NCBI GenBank assembly: GCA_021789935.1
Contig: JAJYIR010000003.1
Coordinates: 91,291-155,290, forward strand
Length of the DNA stretch: 64,000 nucleotides
From: Nitrospirota bacterium
GTDB taxonomy: Bacteria; Nitrospirota; Thermodesulfovibrionia; Thermodesulfovibrionales; JdFR-88
Direction of reading: 5' to 3'
Shown here: in pieces, positions 52,503 through 61,294 of the stretch
Layout of the letters: the number at the start of each line of letters is the position of its first letter
Position numbering within the stretch: position 1 is the first letter of the stretch
Notes under the pieces: model-generated
Told to the model about the DNA's origin: nothing
Seen by the model: the letters and a program-made list of their open reading frames with translations, nothing else
The model's database searches: none
Position numbers and translations under genes: made by a program

Positions 52503-53710
52503 TAAAGCTTTTTTAAAACTTCAGATAAGATATCGATGGCCTGGTCTATATCGGTTTCCTGCACTATAAGCGGCGGCATTAGCCTGAGCACGTTTTCCGC
52601 CGTGCAGTTTACAAGCAGTCCCCGCCCGATGCATTCCCTTACAACGGGAGCGCAAGGGCGGGCAAGCTCCAATGCCTGAAGCAGTCCAATCCCCCTCGTG
52701 CTCCGGGCATGCTCCGGATAGGCTTTTATAAGTCCGGAGAGTTTTTTGGAAAGAAGCGCCCCCATCCTCTTACAATGCTCAAGCAGATATTGGTCGTCCT
52801 CAAGCAGGGTCTGGATGGTGGCTATCCCGGAGGCGCACACCAGCGGATTGCCTCCGAATGTGGCCGCATGGGAGCCAGGGGTGAACGCCTGTGCAACGCG
52901 GTCAGTCCCAAGCACGGCCCCTATGGGAACGCCCCCGCCCAACCCCTTGGCAAGCGTCATGATATCCGGCTTGATTCCAAAATGCTTATATGCGAAAAGC
53001 TCCCCCGTTCTGCCCATCCCGGTCTGCACCTCATCAAGGACAAGAAGGGCCCCGGATGTATCGCATATCTCCCTCACCTGCCGGAAATAATCCGGAGGCG
53101 GCATCCTTACACCTCCCTCGGCCTGTATGGGCTCCAGGAGGACGGCGCAAGTCCTGCCTGGCGATACCGCTTTTTTAAGGGCCTCCGCATCCCCGAAGGG
53201 CACGTAGACGAAACCGGGCAGCATCGGCCCAAACCCGGCGTGAAACCTGGTCTGCCCGGTGGCCGAAAGCGCCCCGTAAGTCCTTCCATGGAAAGAATTG
53301 AGAGCGGTGACTATCTCGTATTTCCCATCTCCATAGGCGGCGCGGGAATATTTTCTTGCAAGCTTGATGGCGCCCTCGTTGGCCTCCGCGCCGGAGTTGC
53401 AAAAAAAGGCCTTGTCCGCGAAGGAATTCTCCACAAGAAGGCGGGCCAGCTTGACCTGGTTTTCAATATAGTAAAGGTTTGACACATGGATCAGCCGTTG
53501 GGCCTGCTTCTGGATGGCGACCACTACCTTCGGATGGCAATGACCCAGGACATTTACTGCTATGCCGCCCACGAAATCGAGGTATTCGCGGTCGTCAACG
53601 CCCCATATCCTCACTCCCCTGCCTTTCCTGGGGGCAACCGGAAGCCGTCCGTAAGTATCCATAAGGTAACGGGCAGATTCTTCGAAAATTTTCTCTGTTT
53701 CCATAAGCAT
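52502..53710 (-). CDS. argD: Acetylornithine aminotransferase
   Basis: A 402-residue class III PLP transaminase that converts N-acetylglutamate semialdehyde to N-acetylornithine. It has G-V-D-D-R-E-Y-L-D near 36-44, F-C-N-S-G-A-E-A-N-E near 101-110, the D-E-V-Q-T-G metal/PLP pocket near 217-222 and the PLP lysine in L-A-K-G-L-G-G-G near 246-253. The frame is open to a TTG at 53734; the ATG at 53710 with GGA upstream, or the one 6 bp later, gives a normal start. It leads the argD-argF-rnj transcript, divergent from cooC. Confidence 0.93.
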   Translation of the reverse strand: MLMETEKIFEESARYLMDTYGRLPVAPRKGRGVRIWGVDDREYLDFVGGIAVNVLGHCHPKVVVAIQKQAQRLIHVSNLYYIENQVKLARLLVENSFADKAFFCNSGAEANEGAIKLARKYSRAAYGDGKYEIVTALNSFHGRTYGALSATGQTRFHAGFGPMLPGFVYVPFGDAEALKKAVSPGRTCAVLLEPIQAEGGVRMPPPDYFRQVREICDTSGALLVLDEVQTGMGRTGELFAYKHFGIKPDIMTLAKGLGGGVPIGAVLGTDRVAQAFTPGSHAATFGGNPLVCASGIATIQTLLEDDQYLLEHCKRMGALLSKKLSGLIKAYPEHARSTRGIGLLQALELARPCAPVVRECIGRGLLVNCTAENVLRLMPPLIVQETDIDQAIDILSEVLKKL

Positions 53711-53749
53711 TAATACTATCCGAAAAGGCCGCAAAAAGCAAATTTCGCT

Positions 53750-53780
53750 TTGACAACAATGCCTTATATAATGTTATAAT
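53750..53780 (+). promoter_or_regulatory. Promoter of the cooC-metF cluster
   Basis: A perfect TTGACA at 53750-53755 and a perfect TATAAT at 53775-53780 are separated by 19 bp; another TATAAT lies at 53767-53772 but only 11 bp away. RNA would start near 53787, 2-4 nt before the cooC ATG, so the message would be nearly leaderless, and no ribosome site is seen. Confidence 0.55.
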
Positions 53781-53789
53781 TAAGTTCAC

Positions 53790-54554
53790 ATGAAGATCGC
53801 GATAACCGGAAAAGGGGGGGTTGGAAAGACCACTCTCTCGGCGTCTCTGGCCTGGCTTTTTGCTGAAGAAGGCAAGAAGGTTCTTGCCATCGATGCGGAC
53901 CCGGACGCCAACCTTGCGGCGGCCCTTGGCGTATCGGCCGGGGAGCTGGCGAAGGTAAAACCCATAGCCGAGATGACCTCGCTCATAGAGGAAAGAACGG
54001 GCTCAAAGCCCGGAGCCCCCGGCGGCGTTTACAAACTTAACCCCAGGGTGGATGACATACCGGAGGAGTTCGGTTTAAGGCTTGGGAAAAACATCATACT
54101 TCTTGCCACCGGAAAGTCCAAGGAAGCGGCCTCCGGCTGCTACTGCCCTGAAAACGTCTTTCTCAGAAGGCTTTTGAAACATCTTGTGGCCGAACGGGGC
54201 GAGGTGGTTGTAATAGATATGGAAGCGGGCATTGAGCACCTGACGAGGGGCACCGCCCAGGGGGTGGATGCATTCATCGTGGTTGTGGAACCGGGGCAAA
54301 GGAGCATCCAAACGGCGCGCTCGGTAAAGGAGATGGCAAAGGGCCTTGGGGTGAAGAAGGTCTACGCTGTCGCAAACAAGATAAAATCCGGAAGTGATGC
54401 TGCGTTTATCGAAAAAGAACTCGATATCCCGCTCCTTGGGTCCATAAGCTACGACCCCCTCGTGGTGGAGGCGGACAAGCAGGGGCAGCCCCCCTTCAGT
54501 CTCTCCGATGGCCTCATGCGGGAAGTCCGCAGCATCAAGGAAAAGATCGTTTGA
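53790..54554 (+). CDS. cooC: CooC-like nickel-insertion ATPase (CO dehydrogenase maturation)
   Basis: A 254-residue P-loop ATPase of the SIMIBI (MinD-like) class that helps load nickel into carbon monoxide dehydrogenase. It has the deviant Walker A G-K-G-G-V-G-K-T-T at 7-15, D-A-D-P-D-A-N at 37-43, and the C-x-C of G-C-Y-C-P-E near 112-117 that binds metal in the CooC dimer. V-I-D-M-E-A-G near 142 is the Walker B region. No CODH gene is in the window, but the folate C1 genes downstream fit a Wood-Ljungdahl role. Confidence 0.88.
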   Translation: MKIAITGKGGVGKTTLSASLAWLFAEEGKKVLAIDADPDANLAAALGVSAGELAKVKPIAEMTSLIEERTGSKPGAPGGVYKLNPRVDDIPEEFGLRLGKNIILLATGKSKEAASGCYCPENVFLRRLLKHLVAERGEVVVIDMEAGIEHLTRGTAQGVDAFIVVVEPGQRSIQTARSVKEMAKGLGVKKVYAVANKIKSGSDAAFIEKELDIPLLGSISYDPLVVEADKQGQPPFSLSDGLMREVRSIKEKIV

Positions 54555-54608
54555 AAGAAAAGAAAAAAACAAAAACCGGCTTGCGCAAAAGGACCTTCCG
54601 GCAAAACG

Positions 54609-55199
54609 ATGACTAAAAGGGAAATAAGAGCGGCCGTCCTTAAAAAAAGAGGATCCGCGGAGGCCGGTGAAAAGGCGGAAAAGGATTCGGCAATAAAGGC
54701 GCGTCTGCTGGGCATGGACATCTTTAAAGCGGCAGGCACGGTGCTCCTGTATGCCTCTTTCAAAAGTGAAGCCGGTACGCTTTCCCTCATCGATGAGCAG
54801 CTTAAGGCGGGCGTAAGAGTGCTTCTGCCCAGGGTTGAGGGAGAGAAACTCGGGCTATATGAGATAACAGACATGGCAAGGGACCTGCGCCCGGGAATGA
54901 TGGGCATACCGGAGCCGGCCGGGAGCGTTCGCAGGGCTGATGTAAACGAGGCGGGAATAATAATTGTGCCGGGAGTGGTCTTTGACATGGGCGGCGGCAG
55001 GCTGGGTTATGGAAGGGGTTATTATGACAGACTCCTTGCCCTGCGCCGCAGAGCTATACCGCTTATCGCCCTGGCTTACGAGGAGCAGATATGGGGAGAG
55101 CCGCTTCCCCTGGAGCCCCATGATATAAAGATGGACTGCGTCGTAACGGAAAAAAGGACATTCTTTAATAGGGCGGTCTGTAAAGAAAGAGAAAAATAA
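54609..55199 (+). CDS. 5-formyltetrahydrofolate cyclo-ligase
   Basis: A 196-residue ATP-dependent enzyme (MTHFS, YgfA family) that converts 5-formyl-THF to 5,10-methenyl-THF. The N-terminal helix has K-R-E-I-R-A-A-V-L near 3-11, P-R-V-E-G near 76, V-P-G-V-V-F-D near 121 and the nucleotide loop [10 protein letters not shown] near 134-143. It stands between cooC and folE in a folate cluster, only 1 bp before the folE start. Confidence 0.9.
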   Translation: MTKREIRAAVLKKRGSAEAGEKAEKDSAIKARLLGMDIFKAAGTVLLYASFKSEAGTLSLIDEQLKAGVRVLLPRVEGEKLGLYEITDMARDLRPGMMGIPEPAGSVRRADVNEAGIIIVPGVVFDMGGGRLGYGRGYYDRLLALRRRAIPLIALAYEEQIWGEPLPLEPHDIKMDCVVTEKRTFFNRAVCKEREK

Positions 55200-55200
55200 A

Positions 55201-55764
55201 ATGGACCTGGAAAAAATAAAAAAGGCCGTGACCCTTTTGCTCGAAGGCATCGGGGAAGACCCCGGAAGGCCGGGTCTTATAAAAACCCCCGAGCGGGTCG
55301 CCTTGATGTGCGAAGAGATATTTGCCGGCCTCGAAACCGCCGCAGAAGATATGCTCAAACCGATCGAGGGGGAATCACATGACGAGATGGTCCTCCTTAA
55401 AGACATTCCTTTCCATTCCGTCTGTGAGCACCATCTGCTGCCCTTTATAGGAAAGGCGCATATCGCGTACATACCGGAGGGCAGAATCGTAGGGCTAAGT
55501 GACCTTGCCAAGGCCCTCGAACACCTTGCGAAACGCCCGCAGGTACAGGAGAGGCTGACCGCCCAGCTTGCTGACATGATAATGGACGCGATCAAGCCCA
55601 GGGGGGCCATGGTCATAATAGACGCCGAACACCTGTGCATGAATATGCGCGGAATTAAAAAACCGGGATCAAGGACCGTAACGTCGGCCGTCCGCGGCAT
55701 ATTCAGGACCAAGGCCACTACCAGGGGAGAGATGCTTGCCCTTGTGGGAAAAAGGGATTTATAA
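55201..55764 (+). CDS. folE: GTP cyclohydrolase I
   Basis: A 187-residue enzyme that opens GTP to 7,8-dihydroneopterin triphosphate, the first step of folate synthesis. Zinc ligands are in C-E-H-H near 78-81 and Cys149-type H-L-C-M near 147. G-E-D-P-x-R-x-G-L near 20-28 and P-E-R-V-A near 33 are family marks, with Q-V-Q-E-R-L-T near 118. It is in line with the cyclo-ligase and folD. Confidence 0.96.
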   Translation: MDLEKIKKAVTLLLEGIGEDPGRPGLIKTPERVALMCEEIFAGLETAAEDMLKPIEGESHDEMVLLKDIPFHSVCEHHLLPFIGKAHIAYIPEGRIVGLSDLAKALEHLAKRPQVQERLTAQLADMIMDAIKPRGAMVIIDAEHLCMNMRGIKKPGSRTVTSAVRGIFRTKATTRGEMLALVGKRDL

Positions 55765-55833
55765 ATAGAAGAAATTATTTTTTTCAATTAAAAAATACAC
55801 AAGAACAAAAAATCCAAGGAGGTTTTTTCAAGA

Positions 55834-56736
55834 ATGGGGGCAAGGATCATCAGCGGCACAGAGATAGCCGCCCAGATAAGGGAGGAATTGAAGCAGGAAG
55901 TGGCCGGCATGAAGGATAAAAGCGGAGTGGTGCCAGGCCTTGTGACCATACTGGTGGGCAAGAACCCCGCTTCGATAAGCTATGTCACCGGCAAACAGAA
56001 GACCGCCCACGAACTGGGCTTCCTTTCCTTGCAGGACGACCAGCCGGAGGACATTTCCGAGGCTGACCTCCTTGCGCTTGTAGATAAGTACAACAGGGAC
56101 CCGAAGATACATGGCATCCTTGTACAGCTTCCGCTTCCAAAGCATATCAATGAAAAAAAGATTTTAACCGCGATTGACCCGGACAAGGATGTGGATTGCT
56201 TCCATCCGGTCAATGTGGGCCGCCTGGTAATAGGGGGAGAAGAGGCAAGGTTCAAGCCCTGCACCCCTGCGGGCATCCAGGAGCTCATCGTGCGTTCCGG
56301 CTTTGAGACTTCGGGGGCCGAGGTGGTAGTGGTGGGCCGTTCCAATATAGTAGGCAAGCCTATCGCCCTCATCATGATGCAGAAAGGCAAGGGAGCAAAC
56401 TCCACAGTTACGGTCGTCCACACGGGCTCAAAAAATATGGAGGCCCACTGCAAACGCGCCGACATCCTCATTGTGGCCGCTGGCGTGCCGGGACTTGTAA
56501 AACCGGAATGGATAAAACCCGGAGCCTGCGTAATAGATGTCGGCGTAAACCGGGTAGGCGAGAAAAAAAGCGAAAAGACCGGCAAGATGGTACCTATTCT
56601 CAAAGGAGACGTGGACTTCGATGCCGCCAAGGAGATAGCTGGGGCCATTACCCCTGTGCCAGGGGGTGTGGGGCCCATGACAATAACGATGCTCATGAAA
56701 AATACGGTGCTGTCCGCCAAAATGAGCGTCAAATAG
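55834..56736 (+). CDS. folD: Bifunctional methylenetetrahydrofolate dehydrogenase / methenyl-THF cyclohydrolase
   Basis: A 300-residue NAD(P)-dependent enzyme that interconverts methenyl- and methylene-THF. The conserved Lys is in S-Y-V-x-x-K near 50-55, Q-L-P-L-P-K-H near 97-103, D-K-D-V-D near 121, and P-C-T-P near 140 and G-R-S-N-I-V-G-K-P near 167 build the nucleotide site; P-G-G-V-G-P-M-T near 276 ends the fold. It has its own AAGGAGG and a 70-bp gap from folE. It supplies methylene-THF to the MetV/MetF pair downstream. Confidence 0.97.
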   Translation: MGARIISGTEIAAQIREELKQEVAGMKDKSGVVPGLVTILVGKNPASISYVTGKQKTAHELGFLSLQDDQPEDISEADLLALVDKYNRDPKIHGILVQLPLPKHINEKKILTAIDPDKDVDCFHPVNVGRLVIGGEEARFKPCTPAGIQELIVRSGFETSGAEVVVVGRSNIVGKPIALIMMQKGKGANSTVTVVHTGSKNMEAHCKRADILIVAAGVPGLVKPEWIKPGACVIDVGVNRVGEKKSEKTGKMVPILKGDVDFDAAKEIAGAITPVPGGVGPMTITMLMKNTVLSAKMSVK

Positions 56737-56771
56737 AATAAGAATTTTTTTCAAGGAGGCTTTGAGGAGAG

Positions 56772-57434
56772 ATGATAATTACCAGGAAAAAAAACCGTAA
56801 GGAACTCCTGGAGACGCTGAAGAAATTCAACAACTTCTTTCTGATTGGATGCTCGGAGTGCGCCACCCTCTGCGGCACAGGCGGCCAGGAGCAGCTTGAT
56901 GAGCTTAAGGGCCTGCTGGAAGAACAGGGGCGCACTGTCAAGGGCGTGTTCGTCGCAAAGACCGGATGCCAGGTCCTTGGCACCAAGGTTGAGCTCAAGA
57001 AATTCAAGGAGGCACTGGACGAGACCGGGTGCGTAGTGGTCATGTCCTGCGGGGCGGGCACCCAGGCGGCTGTCGAGATATTCGCGGACAAGCCTGTCTA
57101 TCCGTCGAACGACAGCTTGTTTCTGGGCAACATGACGCGGCTCCAGATGTTCGATGAGCGCTGTTCCCTGTGCGGCGAATGCATTCTGGACAAGACCGGC
57201 GGGATATGCCCGGTTACTGCCTGCCCCAAGGGTATACTTAACGGACCGTGCGGCGGGACCAAGGACGGGCACTGCGAGGTCAGCCCGGAGATACCATGCG
57301 CGTGGGTCCGCATATGGGAAAGGATGGAAAAGCTTGGCCAGACAGAAGAATTCAAATTAATGACGCTCGGGGCCAAGAACTGGTCCGCTTCCATAAAGCC
57401 CAGAAAACTAAACGCAAGGGAGGAGAAGAAGTGA
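56772..57434 (+). CDS. metV: MetV-like zinc/Fe-S protein (methylene-THF reductase partner)
   Basis: A 220-residue Cys-rich protein of the MTHFR_C type. In acetogens MetV binds MetF and carries metal cofactor. Cysteines include C-S-E-C-A-T-L-C near 27-34, C-S-L-C-G-E-C near 130-136 and C-P-V-T-A-C-P-K-G ... G-P-C-G-G near 145-165. There is no membrane helix or signal. The stop overlaps the metF GTG as GTGA, so the two are coupled. Confidence 0.88.
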   Translation: MIITRKKNRKELLETLKKFNNFFLIGCSECATLCGTGGQEQLDELKGLLEEQGRTVKGVFVAKTGCQVLGTKVELKKFKEALDETGCVVVMSCGAGTQAAVEIFADKPVYPSNDSLFLGNMTRLQMFDERCSLCGECILDKTGGICPVTACPKGILNGPCGGTKDGHCEVSPEIPCAWVRIWERMEKLGQTEEFKLMTLGAKNWSASIKPRKLNAREEKK

Positions 57435-58312
57435 ACTTCGAGGAGACGCTGAATTCCGGAAAATTCGTCGTCACCGCCGAGGTTGGCCCCCCCAAGGGCA
57501 CCGATATCGCGGCGTTGCATCATGATATAGAGCTGCTTAAGGGCAAAGTGGATGCGCTTAATGTGACTGATAACCAGTCCGCGGTCATGCGCATCTGCTC
57601 ACTGGCGATCTGCAAGATCGTGCTTGATCACGGCGCCGAACCCATACTTCAGATGACATGCAGGGACAGAAACCGCATAGGGCTCCAGTCTGACCTGCTC
57701 GGGGCAAGCGTGCTTGGAATAAGAAACGTACTTTGCATGACGGGCGACCACGTGTTTGCTGGAGACCACAAGGGCGCAAAGCCGGTCTATGACCTGGAAT
57801 CCGTCCAGCTGCTTGCCGCCGTCCAGGGGCTCAATGGCGGCAAGGACATGGCCGGAAACGACCTTTTGGGCTGCACGAATTTTTTCCAGGGGGCCGTCGT
57901 CACCCCGGAGGCAAATCCCCTTGCCCCGCAGCTTGCCAAGTTCGAAAAGAAGATCAGGGCGGGGGCCAGGTTCTTCCAGACACAGGCCATCTACGATGTG
58001 GACAAATTCAAGGATTTTATGGTGGTTGCCAGGCGCTTCCCGGTAAAGGTGCTTGCCGGACTCGTCATATTAAAAAGCGCGGGGATGGCGAATTTTCTTA
58101 ATAAAAACGTCCCTGGAATCCGCGTCCCGGAGGACCTGATAGAGGAATTGAAGGCCGCCGGCAAGGAAAAGGCCCTTGAGACCGGCATGGACATTGCCGC
58201 AAGGCACATCCGCCGCATGAAGGAAGAAAACATCTGCGATGGCGTACATATTATGGCCATAGGCATGGAGGACAAGGTACCAGTAATAATGGAGAAGGCC
58301 GGCCTTATTTAG
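57431..58312 (+). CDS. metF: Methylenetetrahydrofolate reductase
   Basis: A 293-residue flavin TIM-barrel enzyme that reduces methylene-THF to methyl-THF. The N-terminal T-A-E-V-G-P-P-K-G near 16-24 replaces the S-x-E-F-x-P-P-K of E. coli type, with V-T-D-N-Q near 48 and a late F-F-Q-T-Q-A-I-Y-D near 178-186. The frame extends upstream inside metV, but the GTG at 57431 (GTGA overlap, AGGAG before it) fits. It is the last gene of the C1 cluster and is closed by a terminator. Confidence 0.92.
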   Translation: MNFEETLNSGKFVVTAEVGPPKGTDIAALHHDIELLKGKVDALNVTDNQSAVMRICSLAICKIVLDHGAEPILQMTCRDRNRIGLQSDLLGASVLGIRNVLCMTGDHVFAGDHKGAKPVYDLESVQLLAAVQGLNGGKDMAGNDLLGCTNFFQGAVVTPEANPLAPQLAKFEKKIRAGARFFQTQAIYDVDKFKDFMVVARRFPVKVLAGLVILKSAGMANFLNKNVPGIRVPEDLIEELKAAGKEKALETGMDIAARHIRRMKEENICDGVHIMAIGMEDKVPVIMEKAGLI

Positions 58313-58342
58313 AACGGGCAGCACGGCTTGCCGCCGGAAATC

Positions 58343-58378
58343 AAAAGCCCCTTGGTTTCGTTACCAAGGGGCTTTTTT
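58343..58378. terminator. Bidirectional rho-independent terminator between metF and mcp
   Basis: AAAAGCCCCTTGGT at 58343-58356, a TTCGTT loop and ACCAAGGGGCTTTTTT at 58363-58378 form a perfect 14-bp stem. A and T runs flank it, so it can end transcripts from both convergent genes. Confidence 0.93.
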
Positions 58379-58388
58379 GGGGGGAAGA

Positions 58389-60053
58389 TCAGGCGGCGGT
58401 CCGAGTGGTTACGAAACCTGACACATCTTTTTTCAGGTTATTGCCTATGCCGCTCAAGTTTTCTATCTGGTAAAGGACACTGCCGGCCATTTTCTCCATC
58501 TCTTTTGAAATGGCGGCCGTCGCCTCTATATTTTTCACGACCTCCTCCGATGCCATGGACTGCTCCTCAACCGCCGCGGCTATATGGGTTATCTGGTCGC
58601 GGACTCCTTGGACGGAACCCACGATAGTATTGAGCACATTGTTCAGGTTCTTCACATTGCTGGCCGCCTTTGAATACCCTTTAGTGGCGTCTTTCATCAA
58701 AACTGCCGTTTGCCCGGATTCCGCCTGCACCGTCCCTATCTTTTCCGATATCTCGGTTGTCGCCCTGATTGTCCTTTCAGCAAGCTTCCTTACCTCGTCT
58801 GCGACCACTCCAAAACCCCGCCCCTGGTCACCGGCCCTTGCGGCCTCTATGGCCGCATTCAGCGCAAGCAGATTAGTCTGGTCCGCGATATCCTTTATCA
58901 CGGAGGCGATGTCGCCTATCTCCCCCACGCTTTTGTCCAGCTTCTCTATTATTGCCGCAAGCTTCGAAGCCGCTGAGTGGACTTCATTTATCACATCCAC
59001 CGTTATTTCCGTCACCTCTTTGCCGCCTTCAACAAGGTCCATCATCTCGGAGGACGAGTCCGAGGCCGTGGAAGCACTGCCGGCGATACCGGATATGGTC
59101 TGGTTCATCTCCTCTGCAGAGGCGGCTATCCGTTCGGCCTGGGACGCCTGGTCCCTGGCCCCTGCCGCGGCGTTTTTGGCCTCTTTCTTCAGCACTTCAA
59201 CTGTTGATGCTACCCCCTCCACTGACGTCGAAATGTCGTCTATTATCGAGCTGAACGCGCTGGCCATACTGCCCATGTGCCGCCCGAGAACGCCTATCTC
59301 GTCCTCCCGGCCATCCTCGATCCTTATCCTCAGATCTCCCTTTGCCATTGTATCCACGCTGTGCGACAGGCCGGCAAGTGCTCTCAGTATGCCTCTCGAT
59401 ATCCAGAGAGAAAGCAGCAGGGCCGCCAGAGAAAGAATGGCCCCCATAACAACAAGCCGCTGTCTGGCATCTAAGACTATCTTTCCGGACATTTTTTCCA
59501 GATAAGATATCCTGTCCAGCTGCAAGGCCATGAGCTTGTTGAAGACCTCTGCGGTCTGTGCCCCGCTAACCATAATTGTTCTTGCGCGGAAAGCCGCCGC
59601 CTCTTTGGTTTTTCCGGACTGCATCAGGGCGAACCACTTGGGACTGTCATCCTTGTACTGCCCATAATAATCAAGCAGCTCGCTGACCGCCGCTCTGGAC
59701 CCGCCGCCATTATCAAGTTGGGAATAAAATTTCAGGTCATTATCGAAGGCATCAAACCACTTTTGCCTTTCACCCGCTATTTTGCTGCGGATGCCGGGGA
59801 CGGGCACAGCCAGATACTGGGAAACGCCGAACCGGAGTTGCCACATGGCGTTCTGAGCATCGGCAAGGTAGCCAAGACCCGTCGTCCCGTCGTCATGCAT
59901 CAAATCGATCATCCCGGAAAGTTCCTTAAAACCTTTAAAACCGGTCACAACTATGATCACGGTAAAAAGTATCGTAAGGCCCACAAGAAGGTACATCCGG
60001 CCTGCAACCGACAATTTATTAAAAAAGTTTCCTTCTTTTTTCGACACTTTCAT
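58389..60053 (-). CDS. Methyl-accepting chemotaxis protein
   Basis: A 554-residue receptor. TM1 covers about 19-38, a periplasmic four-helix-bundle sensor about 40-205 (with W-F-D-A-F-D near 81), TM2 about 206-226 and HAMP to about 280. The cytoplasmic signalling helix has the conserved hairpin [16 protein letters not shown] near 403-418. No C-terminal CheR/CheB pentapeptide is visible (the end is F-V-T-T-R-T-A-A). A sigma28-like promoter upstream fits flagellar-regulon control. The ligand is unknown. Confidence 0.94.
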   Translation of the reverse strand: MKVSKKEGNFFNKLSVAGRMYLLVGLTILFTVIIVVTGFKGFKELSGMIDLMHDDGTTGLGYLADAQNAMWQLRFGVSQYLAVPVPGIRSKIAGERQKWFDAFDNDLKFYSQLDNGGGSRAAVSELLDYYGQYKDDSPKWFALMQSGKTKEAAAFRARTIMVSGAQTAEVFNKLMALQLDRISYLEKMSGKIVLDARQRLVVMGAILSLAALLLSLWISRGILRALAGLSHSVDTMAKGDLRIRIEDGREDEIGVLGRHMGSMASAFSSIIDDISTSVEGVASTVEVLKKEAKNAAAGARDQASQAERIAASAEEMNQTISGIAGSASTASDSSSEMMDLVEGGKEVTEITVDVINEVHSAASKLAAIIEKLDKSVGEIGDIASVIKDIADQTNLLALNAAIEAARAGDQGRGFGVVADEVRKLAERTIRATTEISEKIGTVQAESGQTAVLMKDATKGYSKAASNVKNLNNVLNTIVGSVQGVRDQITHIAAAVEEQSMASEEVVKNIEATAAISKEMEKMAGSVLYQIENLSGIGNNLKKDVSGFVTTRTAA

Positions 60054-60125
60054 TGCCCTCTGCCTTTTTTAAATCAGTTTTACTTCCGCCAGGGCCCAAT
60101 CTTCAGGAACGCGAGCCTTCACCTC

Positions 60126-60153
60126 TTATCGTATGAATAAAATTAAAACTTTA
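60126..60153 (-). promoter_or_regulatory. sigma28 (FliA)-type promoter of the chemotaxis receptor gene
   Basis: On the minus strand TAAAGTTT (60153-60146) is followed after 12 bp by TACGATAA (60133-60126), against the consensus TAAAGTTT-N11-GCCGATAA. It lies about 70 bp before the MCP start. Confidence 0.6.
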
Positions 60154-60225
60154 ATGAAAAATTAAAAAAACCCTCACCGCAGGGATTGGTTTTAAAGTAT
60201 GCTGCAACCCGCGCAGGGAACATCT

Positions 60226-60255
60226 TTGACAGCTATAATGAGACAGCGATACACT
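60226..60255 (+). promoter_or_regulatory. Candidate promoter of the MBL-fold hydrolase gene
   Basis: A perfect TTGACA at 60226-60231 and TACACT at 60250-60255 are separated by 18 bp, about 75 bp before the hydrolase ATG. Confidence 0.45.
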
Positions 60256-60328
60256 AGCCTGGTAACCGCTGTCATTCTAAAATGAAAAATTTAAAAAAAA
60301 CGCGGGCAGTTTCAGGAGAAAAAATATC

Positions 60329-61210
60329 ATGAAAAATGGATGGGAGCCTGTCAGCGCGGCAATTACGGTACTTGTGGACAATACCGTTATGGAACTGATA
60401 CCTGACGGCAGCCTGGTGTCCAGATTATCCAGGCCCCAAAACAGCTTTTTGTCTGAACATGGTTTTTCCGCCTTAATAGAGACAGGAAATAAAAGGATAC
60501 TTGTCGATACCGGAGCCACCGGTGTGGCAGTGGCCCATAATTTGAAACTCCTCGGACTGAAGCCCGAAGACATTGATATTGTGGTCCTTTCCCACGGGCA
60601 CAATGACCATAGCGGAGGTTTGTCGCTTTTCCCCGGAAAAATCATGGCGCATCCGGACGCCTTCTTTAAACGGTACCTGGTGACGCCGGCGGGGGCAAGC
60701 TTCGACCTGACCTGTCCGGATTACGGGAAATTCAAGGACAGGGTCGATTTCGAAAAGGGACCTGTCATGCTTGCCCCTGGTGTCTGGGCCACGGGAGAAG
60801 TCGAAAGGACGCATAAGTGGGAGGAGTTGAATTTATTCAGGATACAAAGAAAAAGCGCGATGGAATATGACAGCATCATGGACGACCAGGGTATCGTGAT
60901 CAGTTCACCGGAAGGGCTTTCCATTATTGCGGGCTGCAGCCACGCGGGGATCATAAACACCATTGAGCAGGCCGTAAAAATATCCGGTATAAATGAGGTT
61001 TATTGTGTTCTCGGAGGATTCCACCTTATAGGGCCTGGGGAAAACAAAATCGGCAGGACCATCGCGGAGCTGAAGAGATTAAACGTGAAGAAGATCATTC
61101 CTGTTCACTGCACGGGTTTTGAGGCTATAAAAAGGTTATCAATAGAGATGCCAAAAGAATTTGAATACGCGACCGCGGGGTGCAGAATCATTCTTGGAGG
61201 ACATTCTTAA
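60329..61210 (+). CDS. MBL-fold metallo-hydrolase (RFA-P synthase-like group)
   Basis: A 293-residue metallo-beta-lactamase-fold protein. The metal motif is L-S-H-G-H-N-D-H-S-G near 90-99, with G-C-S-H-A-G near 203-208 and G-G-F-H-L near 231-235. This combination occurs in the group often labelled 7,8-dihydropterin-6-methyl-4-(beta-D-ribofuranosyl)aminobenzene 5'-phosphate synthase, although most members have not been tested. It is monocistronic between an MCP and a diguanylate cyclase. The bond it cleaves is not known. Confidence 0.83.
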   Translation: MKNGWEPVSAAITVLVDNTVMELIPDGSLVSRLSRPQNSFLSEHGFSALIETGNKRILVDTGATGVAVAHNLKLLGLKPEDIDIVVLSHGHNDHSGGLSLFPGKIMAHPDAFFKRYLVTPAGASFDLTCPDYGKFKDRVDFEKGPVMLAPGVWATGEVERTHKWEELNLFRIQRKSAMEYDSIMDDQGIVISSPEGLSIIAGCSHAGIINTIEQAVKISGINEVYCVLGGFHLIGPGENKIGRTIAELKRLNVKKIIPVHCTGFEAIKRLSIEMPKEFEYATAGCRIILGGHS

Positions 61211-61294
61211 GGTAATGACCGGCAAGCAGATGAAAGAAGACCTGAATAAACTGCTGCAACGAGATGGTCTCAGCGGCCTTTAAATTACAATTTT

